Virus record (IMG/VR): IMGVR_UViG_3300027996_000009
Location: 1 to 64,000 of that record
DNA length: 64,000 bases
Reading direction: 5' to 3' (one strand)
From: a virus
Under the pieces are notes generated by a model that was not told the DNA's origin, ran no database searches, and worked only from the letters and a program-made list of their open reading frames with translations. Position 1 is the stretch's first letter. Each line of letters starts with the position of its first letter. The translations under genes were made by a program, and so were the position numbers. Positions 49,228-57,375 of this stretch are shown one piece after another.

Positions 49228-49557
49228 TTACCAGGCCCAGACCCGGTATTCTTCCCCACCAGACCCGCCGCGCAGGTAGACGACTTTGCGTCTGAAGGTG
49301 AAGAAGTTCATGGATTCCCCTGCCACAAGGTCGCCCTCGATGGTGATGCCGTCAAACGAGAATTGAATCTCAGTTACGGTGTCGTCATTGGCGATGATCA
49401 TGCCCTGACTGACGAAGTTGGTCTTTCCGTCGCCTTTGTCAACGATCACGAGCTTGCAGTCCGCAAAATCAGTGGTCAACGTCGGACCGGTTCCGCCGCT
49501 GACGTTGTCTCGTACGTAGAAGCGGTAACTACGAACGCTCGAATCAAAAGGTCCCAT
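49228..49557 (-). CDS. small structural protein, copy 1 of a tandem pair (109 aa)
   Basis: The paralogue of the gene at 48883. Differences cluster in the region of residues 18-35 and 58-65 (DNVSGGTGPTL against DLASGGIGPDL; NDDTVTE against NDHSARE), while both termini are nearly identical. Clustered change in two short stretches suggests exposed loops with different partners. Ten bases separate it from the gene at 49568. Confidence 0.7.
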   Translation of the reverse strand: MGPFDSSVRSYRFYVRDNVSGGTGPTLTTDFADCKLVIVDKGDGKTNFVSQGMIIANDDTVTEIQFSFDGITIEGDLVAGESMNFFTFRRKVVYLRGGSGGEEYRVWAW

Positions 49558-49567
49558 GTTCTATACC

Positions 49568-50359
49568 TTACAATGAAAGATCAGTTGGGCTGTGGGCGGA
49601 GATTTGGTAATCCCTGGCCAACGCCGAGTAAGCCTCTGCGCCAATGTAGCGAACGTTTGTGCCCTGGGAGGACGTAAGTTGGACGATTTCGGCAAATTGC
49701 AATGATACTGATGCGGACCGCAATTCGCCAGAAGGGAACCATGATTCCATCGTGACGTTCGCAGCCTTCATAATGCACAGGATGCCGTCCTGATCTTTGG
49801 CGCGACCGAGTTTGGTCCCAGGAAGCACCAATACCAGCTTTTTGGGCGGTCTCGTGACGCCCTTTCCAGCTGTCTGATCTCCGTATGTTGGGTAGAGGTA
49901 TTGTTGGAGCGCCGCCAACGCGGCTGACACGTTTACCCTGTAACGAGAGGATGGAAGCATCCCAGCCCCGAGCCGAGCCGTTGTTATCTCAACATTGGTG
50001 GGAGAGCCAGCAGACGCGTCCTGGATTCGTTGGTTAAACGGGACGTTGTTCCCAACCTCCTGCTCGCGAATTTCAGCAACAAAGTTTGCGGTGAAGGAGA
50101 TGTTACGACCTGAACCGCCGATGTATTGAAAGAGGGGGTGGCTCGCACCGGGAATTTGCTTTGTTGAATAGTTAGGCGTGTAGCTGTCTGTTACTTGACT
50201 GGGCCAGAACTGGAATACGAAAACATCGTTAGTGTTAGCCCCAGCTGTAAATCCGCCGCTACCGTTTCCTTTGCCAGCCTGGTTGGTCGTTCCGCTAAAC
50301 TCTGGGAATAGATAAGCCACACTCTGCCGAGGCGCTGCAATCGCATCTAGAAGGGCCAT
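49568..50359 (-). CDS. baseplate / tube-initiator-like protein (263 aa)
   Basis: VFQFWPSQVTDSYTPNYSTKQIPGASHPLFQYIGGSGRNISFTANF near residue 47 is the sort of segment found in baseplate or LysM-type tube-initiator proteins of contractile injection systems. Later, PPKKLVLVLPGTKLGRAKDQDGILCIMKAANVTMESWFPSGELRSASVSLQFAEI continues the same fold. It would link tube and baseplate. It is the first gene of the reverse structural block. Confidence 0.6.
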   Translation of the reverse strand: MALLDAIAAPRQSVAYLFPEFSGTTNQAGKGNGSGGFTAGANTNDVFVFQFWPSQVTDSYTPNYSTKQIPGASHPLFQYIGGSGRNISFTANFVAEIREQEVGNNVPFNQRIQDASAGSPTNVEITTARLGAGMLPSSRYRVNVSAALAALQQYLYPTYGDQTAGKGVTRPPKKLVLVLPGTKLGRAKDQDGILCIMKAANVTMESWFPSGELRSASVSLQFAEIVQLTSSQGTNVRYIGAEAYSALARDYQISAHSPTDLSL

Positions 50360-50393
50360 AACTGCTCCAGCAGGGTGGTCGTAACTTCTAGGT

Positions 50394-50402
50394 ATTCTAT
50401 CA
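50394..50402 (-). promoter_or_regulatory. extended -10 promoter for the reverse structural block
   Basis: On the reverse strand TGA-TAGAAT sits about 35 bases before the ATG at 50359. The upstream bases TGAGTC are shared with the promoter at 35056. No TGATGC follows here. Confidence 0.55.
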
Positions 50403-50833
50403 GACTCATCACTTGGTAGGCTGAGCTATCGATGCTCGTTTTTACGACGCACTAAGTCATCTCACCGAGCTGAAAGGCGTTGCCGCTGATCTCATAATGA
50501 ACTCTTGACGCGGACCGCGAGGGGGTGATATTCCTTGAGGGCGGCAGCGGGACTAAGAGATCAAGCGTGAGTAGAGATTCAGAAAATTGTGAAAAACACC
50601 TCACTTCTGATATCAAAAACTTCTCGAAAATCTTTCATTTCGCTACTGCCATTCGTCGGTATAAGACCGATCTAGCGACTGGGATTTCTCCTTAGCAACT
50701 TCACCGCGTTCGGTGTCGTCGGGGAGTATCATGTCTGAGTCGTGAGGGGCGCTGTGAAGTCTGATAGCTTAAGCATCAACTGCCTGAACCCCCTCTCTAA
50801 CCAAGCATCAATAGCTACTACGGGGAGATCCTT
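50403..50833 (+). promoter_or_regulatory. 431-bp control region before the ribonucleotide reductase
   Basis: The longest gap in the window. It holds TTGACG-18-TATTCC at 50505-50534, a hairpin TCGGT-ATAAG-ACCGA at 50656-50670, an A/T-rich stretch around 50590-50640, the extended -10 TGA-TAGCTT near 50761-50769 and two GCATCA elements at 50772-50777 and 50804-50809. The ribosome site GGGGAG lies at about 50821. Multiple promoters with an operator pair are likely. Confidence 0.45.
50567..50695 (+). CDS. possible small protein (42 aa) in the reductase leader
   Basis: GTG 50567 opens a 42-codon frame with a polar N-terminus and a basic, aromatic middle (FSKIFHFATAIRRYKTDL). A GTG at 50525 would extend it to 56 residues. 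It is more A/T-rich than its neighbours. It may be a small regulator or not coding at all. Confidence 0.28.
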   Translation: MSRDSENCEKHLTSDIKNFSKIFHFATAIRRYKTDLATGISP

Positions 50834-53800
50834 ATGGATTTCGGGACCAAATCCTACTATTCAAACGCCGTTCAACGCCCCGTGCTCAACATCCGAGACA
50901 GTGACCGCTTCAAGCTAGCCCCGGAGTTCCTGGCTAAGTTTGAGGGACAAGAGCCTGAGTGGGGTCCAGTCGGAAAGTTCACGTTCAAAAGGACTTACGC
51001 ACGTCCCCTCAGCGAGGACAACCTGGAGACGGAAGAGTTCTGGCAGTGCCTAGAGCGAATCGTCAACGGCGTTTACACGGTCCAGAAGGCGCATTGCCTC
51101 CGCCTCAACCTGCCGTGGCTCGATTCCAAGGCCCAGCGCAGCGCCCAGATAATGTTCGAGCTCATGTGGGACTTCAAGTTCCTCCCTGGCGGTCGTGGGC
51201 TGTGGATGATGGGCACCGACTACGTGGAAAAGCACGGGTCAGCTGCGCTCAACAACTGCCTCGGATACAACACGGAGATCATCACCGCTGACGGGATCAA
51301 GAAGATCGGTGACTGTGCAGGGACAGTCCAGACGCTGCTGACGCGGGGCGGCAAGTGGGTCGACGCTCCAGTTCGGTCATTTGGACACCAGAAACTGATG
51401 AGGGTAACGCTGAGGCGTCAAGGCGCGGAGAAGGAGATCTACGCCACTCCCGACCATCGCTGGTTTGCCAAGGATCGACGACAGGCGCACCGGGACAAGG
51501 GACACTCGGAGTTCACGACCGAGAACCTCCGGCCCGAGGTTCATCGCCTCCAGTATGTCTTTGGGCAGGGGATCAAGAACGTCAAGCCATCGGCGTTCGG
51601 CATCGCGCACGGAATCGCTTTCGGAGATGGCACCACCATTCCCGGTGAACGAAATGCTAACTGCTTGTACCTCTGCGGTGAGAAGGATGAACAGTTGGCT
51701 AAGTTCTTCTCACATTGTGCAGTTACCGACGCCCCCGAGGTGTCCGATGGCGGGGCGATCAGAGTAGCTGGGATCCCCAATAGTTTCCGGGAATTGCCAT
51801 CGATTCGGGAGAACAAGGCCTTCCTCTTCGGCTGGTTGGCCGGTTATCTCGCGGCTGATGGGAATGTAAGCAAGCAGGGTCAGGTATCGCTGTCGAGCAG
51901 CATCCGCGAAAACATCCTCTTCGTGAAAGATGTGTGCGCCGTCCTCGGCGTGGGGAGCTACTCCATCTCTGAGCAGACTAGAGAGTCAAACCTGACGGGC
52001 AGAGAATCAACCATGTATCGCCTGACACTCATGCGAGATACGTTGAGCGAGAAATTCTTCCTAGTCGATGAACACCGGCGCAACTTCGCCGCCAATTCCG
52101 ATGCCTCATCTAGGTATTGGACCGTGTCTGATGTGCAGAAGACCAACGCTGTCGAAGAGGTCTTCTGTGCTACCGTAGATGGTTACGGGGCCTTTGCGCT
52201 GGCGGATAACATCCTGACTGGTAACTGCGCGTTCGTCAGCACCAACGAGATCGACCTCGCCTTCGCAGAGCCCTTCTGCTACCTCATGGACTTTTCTATG
52301 CTCGGCGTCGGCGTCGGGAGTGATTGCCGTGGCGCTGGCAAGGTTGTCATTCAGCGACCAGTCCAAGGTGATGACGTCCACGTCGTCGCGGATACCCGCG
52401 AAGGGTGGGTCGATCTACTCTTCCGCATCCTGGAGGCATACGTCGGCAACGGCTCACTTCCCAAGTCCATCGACTACAGCAAGGTCCGCCCTTACGGGGC
52501 TCTCATCAAAGGCTTCGGCGGGACAGCGTCCGGGCCGGATCCGCTGATTCGCCTCATTGAGGAGGTGCAGCGCATCTTGAATGCCCTGATTGACCAACCG
52601 ATCACTTCTGAGGCGATCGTTGATCTGTGCGACCTTGTGGGCGTCTGTGTGGTCGCTGGTAACGTCCGTCGGACCGCAATTATCATGTTCGGCGAGAAGG
52701 ACGACACCGAGTTCCTCAACCTTAAGAACCCAAAGGTCAACTCAGAGGCCATGAAGAGCCACCGGTGGGCGTCCAACAACTCAATCTTCGCTGATGTCGG
52801 CATGGACTACACCGAGACGGCCGCAATCGCAGCTAAGGCCGGTGAGCCGGGCTACATGTGGATGGATAACGCCCGGAAGTATGGTCGTATGGGCGAGCTT
52901 CGCGAGGACAGCCGCGTCCTCGGGTTCAACCCATGCGCCGAGATCAGTTTGGAGAGTAACGAACTCTGCAACCTGGTTGAGACCTTCCCATCACGTCACG
53001 CCTCCTACGAGGAATTCGAGCGAACCCTCAAGTTCGCTTACCTCTACGCGAAGACGGTGTCCCTTATCCCGACGCATAACCCCAAGACCAACATGGTCAC
53101 GCTCCGCAACCGGCGGATAGGTGTGAGCCAGTCTGGGATCGTCCAGAGCTTCAAGCGCCACGGGCGCCGTCGGCACTTCGAGTGGTGCGATCGGGGCTAC
53201 AACTACATCCAAAAGACGGATCGGCTCTACTCGGAATGGCTTTGCATTCGCAAATCCATCAAGACCACCACGGTCAAGCCCGCAGGGACTACATCGCTGC
53301 TACCTGGAGTCACGCCTGGTATCCATTACGAACACGCGGAATACTACTTCCGTACGGTGCGGATTGCGGCTCACAGCCCTCTAGTGGAGGAATACCGCAA
53401 TGCTGGGTATCGCGTGGAGCAAGACGTCTACGACAAGTCGGGCCGCACTTCGGTCATCTACTTCCCCATCAAAGCCGAGCTCTTTGAGCGCGGCAAGTCC
53501 GATGTTTCCATCTGGGAGCAAATGGAAAACGCGGCCAAGCTACAGAAGTATTGGTCTGACAACAGTGTCTCCATCACTGTCTCGTTTAAGCCCGAAGAGG
53601 GCGACGACGTTCAGCGCTGCCTGGAGCTCTATGAGAGTCGACTCAAGACGGTGTCCTTCCTCCCATTGAACGATCATGGGTATGAGCAGGCGCCATACAT
53701 CACGATCGATGTGGACACCTACAAAGAAGCTGCGGCTAAACTCAGTTCAACCAGCTTCACTGGAATCGGACACGACATCGACGCGACACCGAAGTACTGT

Positions 53801-53854
53801 GACGGCGATCAGTGCACCGTCTCGTTCGGATCCACGGAGCAAGCTCTCCCGTAG
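50834..53854 (+). CDS. nrdJ: class II (adenosylcobalamin) ribonucleotide reductase with intein
   Basis: Outside the intein it matches the monomeric B12-dependent ribonucleoside-triphosphate reductase family: FKRTYARPL, FLPGGRGLW, SAALNN/CAFVST (first redox Cys), the thiyl-radical motif NPCAEISLES with Cys and Glu, VKPAGTTSLLPGVTPGIH in the substrate site, and the C-terminal redox pair Cys989 and Cys994. It reduces ribonucleotides to deoxyribonucleotides with no need for a second subunit or oxygen, using host cobalamin. The intein spans residues 142-464, so the spliced enzyme is about 683 residues. It is followed by a terminator. Confidence 0.93.
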   Translation: MDFGTKSYYSNAVQRPVLNIRDSDRFKLAPEFLAKFEGQEPEWGPVGKFTFKRTYARPLSEDNLETEEFWQCLERIVNGVYTVQKAHCLRLNLPWLDSKAQRSAQIMFELMWDFKFLPGGRGLWMMGTDYVEKHGSAALNNCLGYNTEIITADGIKKIGDCAGTVQTLLTRGGKWVDAPVRSFGHQKLMRVTLRRQGAEKEIYATPDHRWFAKDRRQAHRDKGHSEFTTENLRPEVHRLQYVFGQGIKNVKPSAFGIAHGIAFGDGTTIPGERNANCLYLCGEKDEQLAKFFSHCAVTDAPEVSDGGAIRVAGIPNSFRELPSIRENKAFLFGWLAGYLAADGNVSKQGQVSLSSSIRENILFVKDVCAVLGVGSYSISEQTRESNLTGRESTMYRLTLMRDTLSEKFFLVDEHRRNFAANSDASSRYWTVSDVQKTNAVEEVFCATVDGYGAFALADNILTGNCAFVSTNEIDLAFAEPFCYLMDFSMLGVGVGSDCRGAGKVVIQRPVQGDDVHVVADTREGWVDLLFRILEAYVGNGSLPKSIDYSKVRPYGALIKGFGGTASGPDPLIRLIEEVQRILNALIDQPITSEAIVDLCDLVGVCVVAGNVRRTAIIMFGEKDDTEFLNLKNPKVNSEAMKSHRWASNNSIFADVGMDYTETAAIAAKAGEPGYMWMDNARKYGRMGELREDSRVLGFNPCAEISLESNELCNLVETFPSRHASYEEFERTLKFAYLYAKTVSLIPTHNPKTNMVTLRNRRIGVSQSGIVQSFKRHGRRRHFEWCDRGYNYIQKTDRLYSEWLCIRKSIKTTTVKPAGTTSLLPGVTPGIHYEHAEYYFRTVRIAAHSPLVEEYRNAGYRVEQDVYDKSGRTSVIYFPIKAELFERGKSDVSIWEQMENAAKLQKYWSDNSVSITVSFKPEEGDDVQRCLELYESRLKTVSFLPLNDHGYEQAPYITIDVDTYKEAAAKLSSTSFTGIGHDIDATPKYCDGDQCTVSFGSTEQALP
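51257..52225 (+). mobile_element. intein with LAGLIDADG endonuclease in the reductase (323 aa)
   Basis: Begins at Cys142 (CLGYNTEIITADGIKKIGDC) and ends ...GAFALADNILTGN before extein Cys+1. Block B is ATPDHRW with the usual T-x-x-H. A LAGLIDADG helix, LFGWLAGYLAADGNV, near residue 330 marks a homing endonuclease domain; a second motif is not obvious. The penultimate His of most inteins is Gly here, as in some other reductase inteins. The +1 Cys is the family's active-site redox cysteine, so the enzyme is dead until splicing. Confidence 0.9.
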
Positions 53855-53884
53855 CTTGGTCCCAACCGGAGGTGAGCAGGGAAG

Positions 53885-53917
53885 GAAAGAGGGCCTAATG
53901 GGTCCTCTTTCTTTCGT
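53885..53917 (+). terminator. Rho-independent terminator after the reductase
   Basis: GAAAGAGG and CCTCTTTC form an eight-pair stem that can extend through GCC/GGT, followed by TTTC. It separates the reductase from the clamp-loader gene. Confidence 0.7.
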
Positions 53918-53943
53918 TACCGCTCATTCGGGTAGAACCTTAT

Positions 53944-54984
53944 ATGGCATTCAAGATCAAAGCTCGCGGCGAAGGTGACCTTAAGACTCGGTATAGGCCG
54001 CAGAGACTCAGTGAAATCTGCCCGACCTTCCCGGTCAAAGAGGCCAAGAACATCCTCACAGACCCAAATGCCTCACAGGTTTACCTGTTTGAGGGGTTGA
54101 CGGGGTGCGGAAAAACTACGCTGGCTAGGATCATCGCCAGGGCCACGGTCTGCAGTTCGACAGAGGCCGAGAAGCCGTGCCTCCAATGCACTCCGTGCAA
54201 GGCAATGGAGTCCAGTAACGACTACATGGAGATCAACGGAGCAGACGTTCGTGGCATCGAAGCTATGCGAGCGATCACGCCTGGGTTCCGACAGTACGGT
54301 GGACAGCTTCAGCCTGGTAAGGGCACGAAGATTTACATCTTCGATGAAGCGCAGCAGATTACGCCCGCAGCACAAGAGCTTCTCAATAAGGTTCTAGAGG
54401 AGCCGCCCGAGCACATCAAAATCTTCCTCTGCACGACTAACAAAAAAGGACTTAAACGAACCTTATTGGGCCGGTGCAACAAGATCAACTTTAGGAGAGT
54501 GACGAGGTCTCAGGCCAACTCTCTGATCGAGCAGGTGATGGCTGACGTAGGCAAGGAACTCCCCGAAGAGTCCGTGCTGGACGACCTGTTCATGCGTGCC
54601 GAGGGGTCAGTCCGCGACCTTCTGAACCTCTTGGACAAGGTAGTCCTCGGCACCTACAACGTCGGATCAGATGACTCTGGTGAGGCTCTGAGCACTGGTT
54701 CACCGGACATCCGCAAACTTGTTGCGGGATACATCAACAAAGACTGGGATGCGGTCCGCAAAATCCTGCAGACCGAGAACGTCAAAGGTGACCCGGACGG
54801 CTACCGAGAGACGGTCTGTACTTTCCTCTCACGGGACGCCCTCAAGTTCAAAGACTTGAAGATGAAGATCGCCGCTGCCCTAGGACACCTAGGCGGTTCG
54901 ATGTGGAATGAGCCCAAGCGTGAGCAGTACAACCTTCTCGTGCTACGAAGCATGCGGTGCTGCTATGAGAAGTTATCGAGGTGA
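53944..54984 (+). CDS. DnaX-like clamp-loader ATPase (346 aa)
   Basis: An AAA+ protein of the DNA polymerase III gamma/tau type. Walker A is GLTGCGKTT at 51-59, and the DnaX zinc module has its exact C-x8-C-x2-C-x2-C spacing at Cys70, Cys79, Cys82 and Cys85. Walker B is IYIFDEAQ at 131-137. LLGRC near 174-178 corresponds to the SRC arginine finger. Walker B ends in Gln where bacterial DnaX usually has His. A helical collar follows. It would load a sliding clamp during phage DNA replication. Confidence 0.88.
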   Translation: MAFKIKARGEGDLKTRYRPQRLSEICPTFPVKEAKNILTDPNASQVYLFEGLTGCGKTTLARIIARATVCSSTEAEKPCLQCTPCKAMESSNDYMEINGADVRGIEAMRAITPGFRQYGGQLQPGKGTKIYIFDEAQQITPAAQELLNKVLEEPPEHIKIFLCTTNKKGLKRTLLGRCNKINFRRVTRSQANSLIEQVMADVGKELPEESVLDDLFMRAEGSVRDLLNLLDKVVLGTYNVGSDDSGEALSTGSPDIRKLVAGYINKDWDAVRKILQTENVKGDPDGYRETVCTFLSRDALKFKDLKMKIAAALGHLGGSMWNEPKREQYNLLVLRSMRCCYEKLSR

Positions 54985-55293
54985 CTAGGTGCGGGAGCCC
55001 ATGCTTCCGGAACTACCACCAGCGCCCCTAGAGCCGCTCACAGGCGCCACGCCGCCCACCATCTTGAAATCCATGCGGGCGAGCTTACGGAGACGCTTCA
55101 GGCGCCTCTCACGAGCCGTGGTCTCTTCGTGCGCCTTCTTGATCATGTAGACGCGGAGCTTCTCGTCCTCGGCTGGATCACCAGACGGTGGAACAGGATT
55201 TACCCCATCACTTGTGAAGGCAGCCCCGTAGCCGAAGTCCATTTCATGGACCAGTCCGATCTTCTCTAGGCACATTAGCCTTGAGCGGCGCAC
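54985..55293 (-). CDS. small unknown protein (102 aa)
   Basis: A basic helical centre (MIKKAHEETTARERRLKRLRKLARMDF) follows a short strand-rich start, and the last 20 residues are Gly/Ser-rich. Its stop is directly adjacent to the stop of the convergent clamp-loader gene. No family recognised. It is the last gene of the reverse block that runs from the right edge. Confidence 0.6.
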   Translation of the reverse strand: MRRSRLMCLEKIGLVHEMDFGYGAAFTSDGVNPVPPSGDPAEDEKLRVYMIKKAHEETTARERRLKRLRKLARMDFKMVGGVAPVSGSRGAGGSSGSMGSRT

Positions 55294-55296
55294 GAG

Positions 55297-55668
55297 CTAT
55301 CCCGTCGTCAACGTGGCGCGTACTGTTGCGCAGAGTTCGGTTAGAAATGAGTTGACCGCTTTGGAAACGGACTCATCGTTAAGTTTGAGCTGATCGACGG
55401 CTGCTTCGACGCCGACGCCGATAGCCTCGCCGATACTGCGAGGGGTCGCCGCGCCCGGCGCCCTTGTGATGGCGTATTCAACGATCGAGCGAACCAGCTC
55501 TGGGAGCAGCTCCTCCCGCTCATCGATAGCCTTTTGCTCTGGGCTCGTAGTTGGCTCGGCTGCGAGGAAGAATGACTCATCGATCTGAGGGGCGTCGTGG
55601 GTACGCGGAGCCGCTGTCAGGAGCTTAGCAAGATCCTCAGCCATCAACTTTAGGTCGTGATTGCCCAC
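55297..55668 (-). CDS. small helical protein (123 aa)
   Basis: Helical throughout, with an acidic middle (DEREELLPELVRSIVEYAI) and hydrophobic periodicity suggesting a helical bundle. No cysteine cluster, signal or membrane segment. Part of the reverse unknown block. Confidence 0.6.
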   Translation of the reverse strand: MGNHDLKLMAEDLAKLLTAAPRTHDAPQIDESFFLAAEPTTSPEQKAIDEREELLPELVRSIVEYAITRAPGAATPRSIGEAIGVGVEAAVDQLKLNDESVSKAVNSFLTELCATVRATLTTG

Positions 55669-55688
55669 GTCGTCTCCTCTTCTGGTGA

Positions 55689-57332
55689 TTAGCTACGCGT
55701 CCGGGCCTTGCTGCGAATGGCGGCAAGGTTACCCAAACGAGGCGTCCGACCAGAGGCGCGGACCAGAGTTAGACGGCTACGGCTCGTGGTGTTCTCGGAC
55801 ATGGAGGACGCGCCAGGCTTTTTGCCCAAGATGAGGCTGAACATGAACCCCTCGTTACCTTTTTTAGGCGACTTGCTCTTGCCGAACTTCTTCTTCAGCG
55901 CATCAGGAAGGTCTAGACCCTCGTGGCGGACTTCGATGTCAGGACGTGCTCCACATTCTGGGCACTTGCCGTGTTGACCGGCGTAGTCGGTATAGCTCGT
56001 ACCGCTCGCGCCGCAGCCCTTACAGCCGCAGGATTTGTCCTCGTTGCGAACATCGATCTGCTCACGATCACTGAGCTGAGGATCGGTCTTGTTGCCACCA
56101 GGCGTAGCTGAACCGCCGCCGCCTTTGCCCTCTTTGTTCATGGCGACTTGCTGGCGCAAGGTCAACTGGGGGTCAGTTGACGCTGCGAGCGAATACTGAG
56201 TGTCTGGATTGCGCTGGAAGTGTTCGGCATCACCCGCTTGACGCGCTGCCTGATTACCAGAACGACGCGCTCTCCTGGTAATACCCCTCCGCTCGGCGTT
56301 TCCGCTACGACCATCACCGGTACGGTCGTAGGCCTTCCCTTGAGGCTTGGAGTAGGGAGTCTGTCCAGTCTTCTGCCCCGTGTGACTCGTCGTTGCGCGG
56401 TTTAGGTGGTCGGCGAAATTGTAAGCTGGTGATTTGATCGGGTAGCTGTTCTGGTGAGGAGCGCCGCCAAGTCCGGACTGCTTTCCAGGGCCGGTGTCCC
56501 TGCGGACTGATTCACTGAACGCGCCAGTGTCCTTGTTCATGCGGACCAGCTGGCGCAGCTTCATCTGCGGGTCGCACTTGTTTCCACCAGAAGTAGCGCC
56601 ACCGCTGCCACCGCCAGTCTCGCTGTTGACGTCGACCAGTTCGCGCTTGTCGAGCTGGGCATCTCCATCTTCGACGTGCATCATCGAGTGTCGTAGAGGG
56701 CGACGATGAACAAAGCCGTTCTCGTCTTCCATATCCCAAGACTCACTCTTGGAGCCCGCACCTTCAGGGGCCTTAGGAACGCGATCGTCCTTTTCCTTGA
56801 CCTCTTCGAACTCCGTCTCGCTCTCAGGGCCTGGGCCCTTCTTGCACTCGTTCTCGGTAAAGAACTTCTCCATGTTCCGGAGACGGCTCTTGCGACGGCC
56901 CTTTGAGCTCTTGGTCAGAGTCTTCTTGATACGGTCGAGCAGCATGTCGACGTCGGTGCGCTCCATCGTCTCTCGGAGAAGAGGCTGGCGCACCTCGATC
57001 AGGCGAGTGGTGGTGTCCCAGTCAGCGTCCTGGGTCATCTTTGTGAGCTTGTGGTAGTTGGCGTAGGTCAGGCCGGACTCGGTCATGCAGACGAATGTTT
57101 CTCTGCCATCCCAACCAGTAACGTAGTGAGGATTTGACCCATCAGCCTCAGTGAGGCGCATCACAATGCTTGCATTGTCGCGGCCCGCACTGTTCCACTG
57201 TTCTTTGAGCGTGACGCTCGCCTCAGGGGATAGGATGGCCCGCTTTGCAGCAACGAGGTATTCCCTTCCACTGGCCCGATTACCGGTAGCCTTGAAGAGG
57301 ATATCGCTGACAGTGTTTTGTTCTGCGCTCAT
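55689..57332 (-). CDS. disordered repeat protein with zinc site (547 aa)
   Basis: A folded N-terminal ~150 residues is followed by a long low-complexity region. It contains four copies of a 13-residue motif D-x-Q-[LM]-x3-R-[EQ]-x-[VI]: DAQLDKRELVDV at 224, DPQMKLRQLVRM at 254, DPQLTLRQQVAM at 387 and DPQLSDREQIDV at 417. Gly/Ser linkers lie between them. CGCKGC near 435-440 and CPEC near 457-460 form a likely zinc ribbon. The repeats look like short linear binding motifs that contact a repeated partner. Possibly a scaffold or internal virion protein. Confidence 0.62.
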   Translation of the reverse strand: MSAEQNTVSDILFKATGNRASGREYLVAAKRAILSPEASVTLKEQWNSAGRDNASIVMRLTEADGSNPHYVTGWDGRETFVCMTESGLTYANYHKLTKMTQDADWDTTTRLIEVRQPLLRETMERTDVDMLLDRIKKTLTKSSKGRRKSRLRNMEKFFTENECKKGPGPESETEFEEVKEKDDRVPKAPEGAGSKSESWDMEDENGFVHRRPLRHSMMHVEDGDAQLDKRELVDVNSETGGGSGGATSGGNKCDPQMKLRQLVRMNKDTGAFSESVRRDTGPGKQSGLGGAPHQNSYPIKSPAYNFADHLNRATTSHTGQKTGQTPYSKPQGKAYDRTGDGRSGNAERRGITRRARRSGNQAARQAGDAEHFQRNPDTQYSLAASTDPQLTLRQQVAMNKEGKGGGGSATPGGNKTDPQLSDREQIDVRNEDKSCGCKGCGASGTSYTDYAGQHGKCPECGARPDIEVRHEGLDLPDALKKKFGKSKSPKKGNEGFMFSLILGKKPGASSMSENTTSRSRLTLVRASGRTPRLGNLAAIRSKARTRS

Positions 57333-57357
57333 GGTCAGATTCCTTCGACGGTATTCT

Positions 57358-57375
57358 GCATCAATGTACAGTCTA
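57358..57375 (-). promoter_or_regulatory. promoter for the repeat protein gene
   Basis: On the reverse strand TAGACT (57370-57375) overlaps the stop of the upstream gene and is followed by TGATGC at 57358-57363, with GAAGGAA before the ATG at 57332. Confidence 0.55.
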
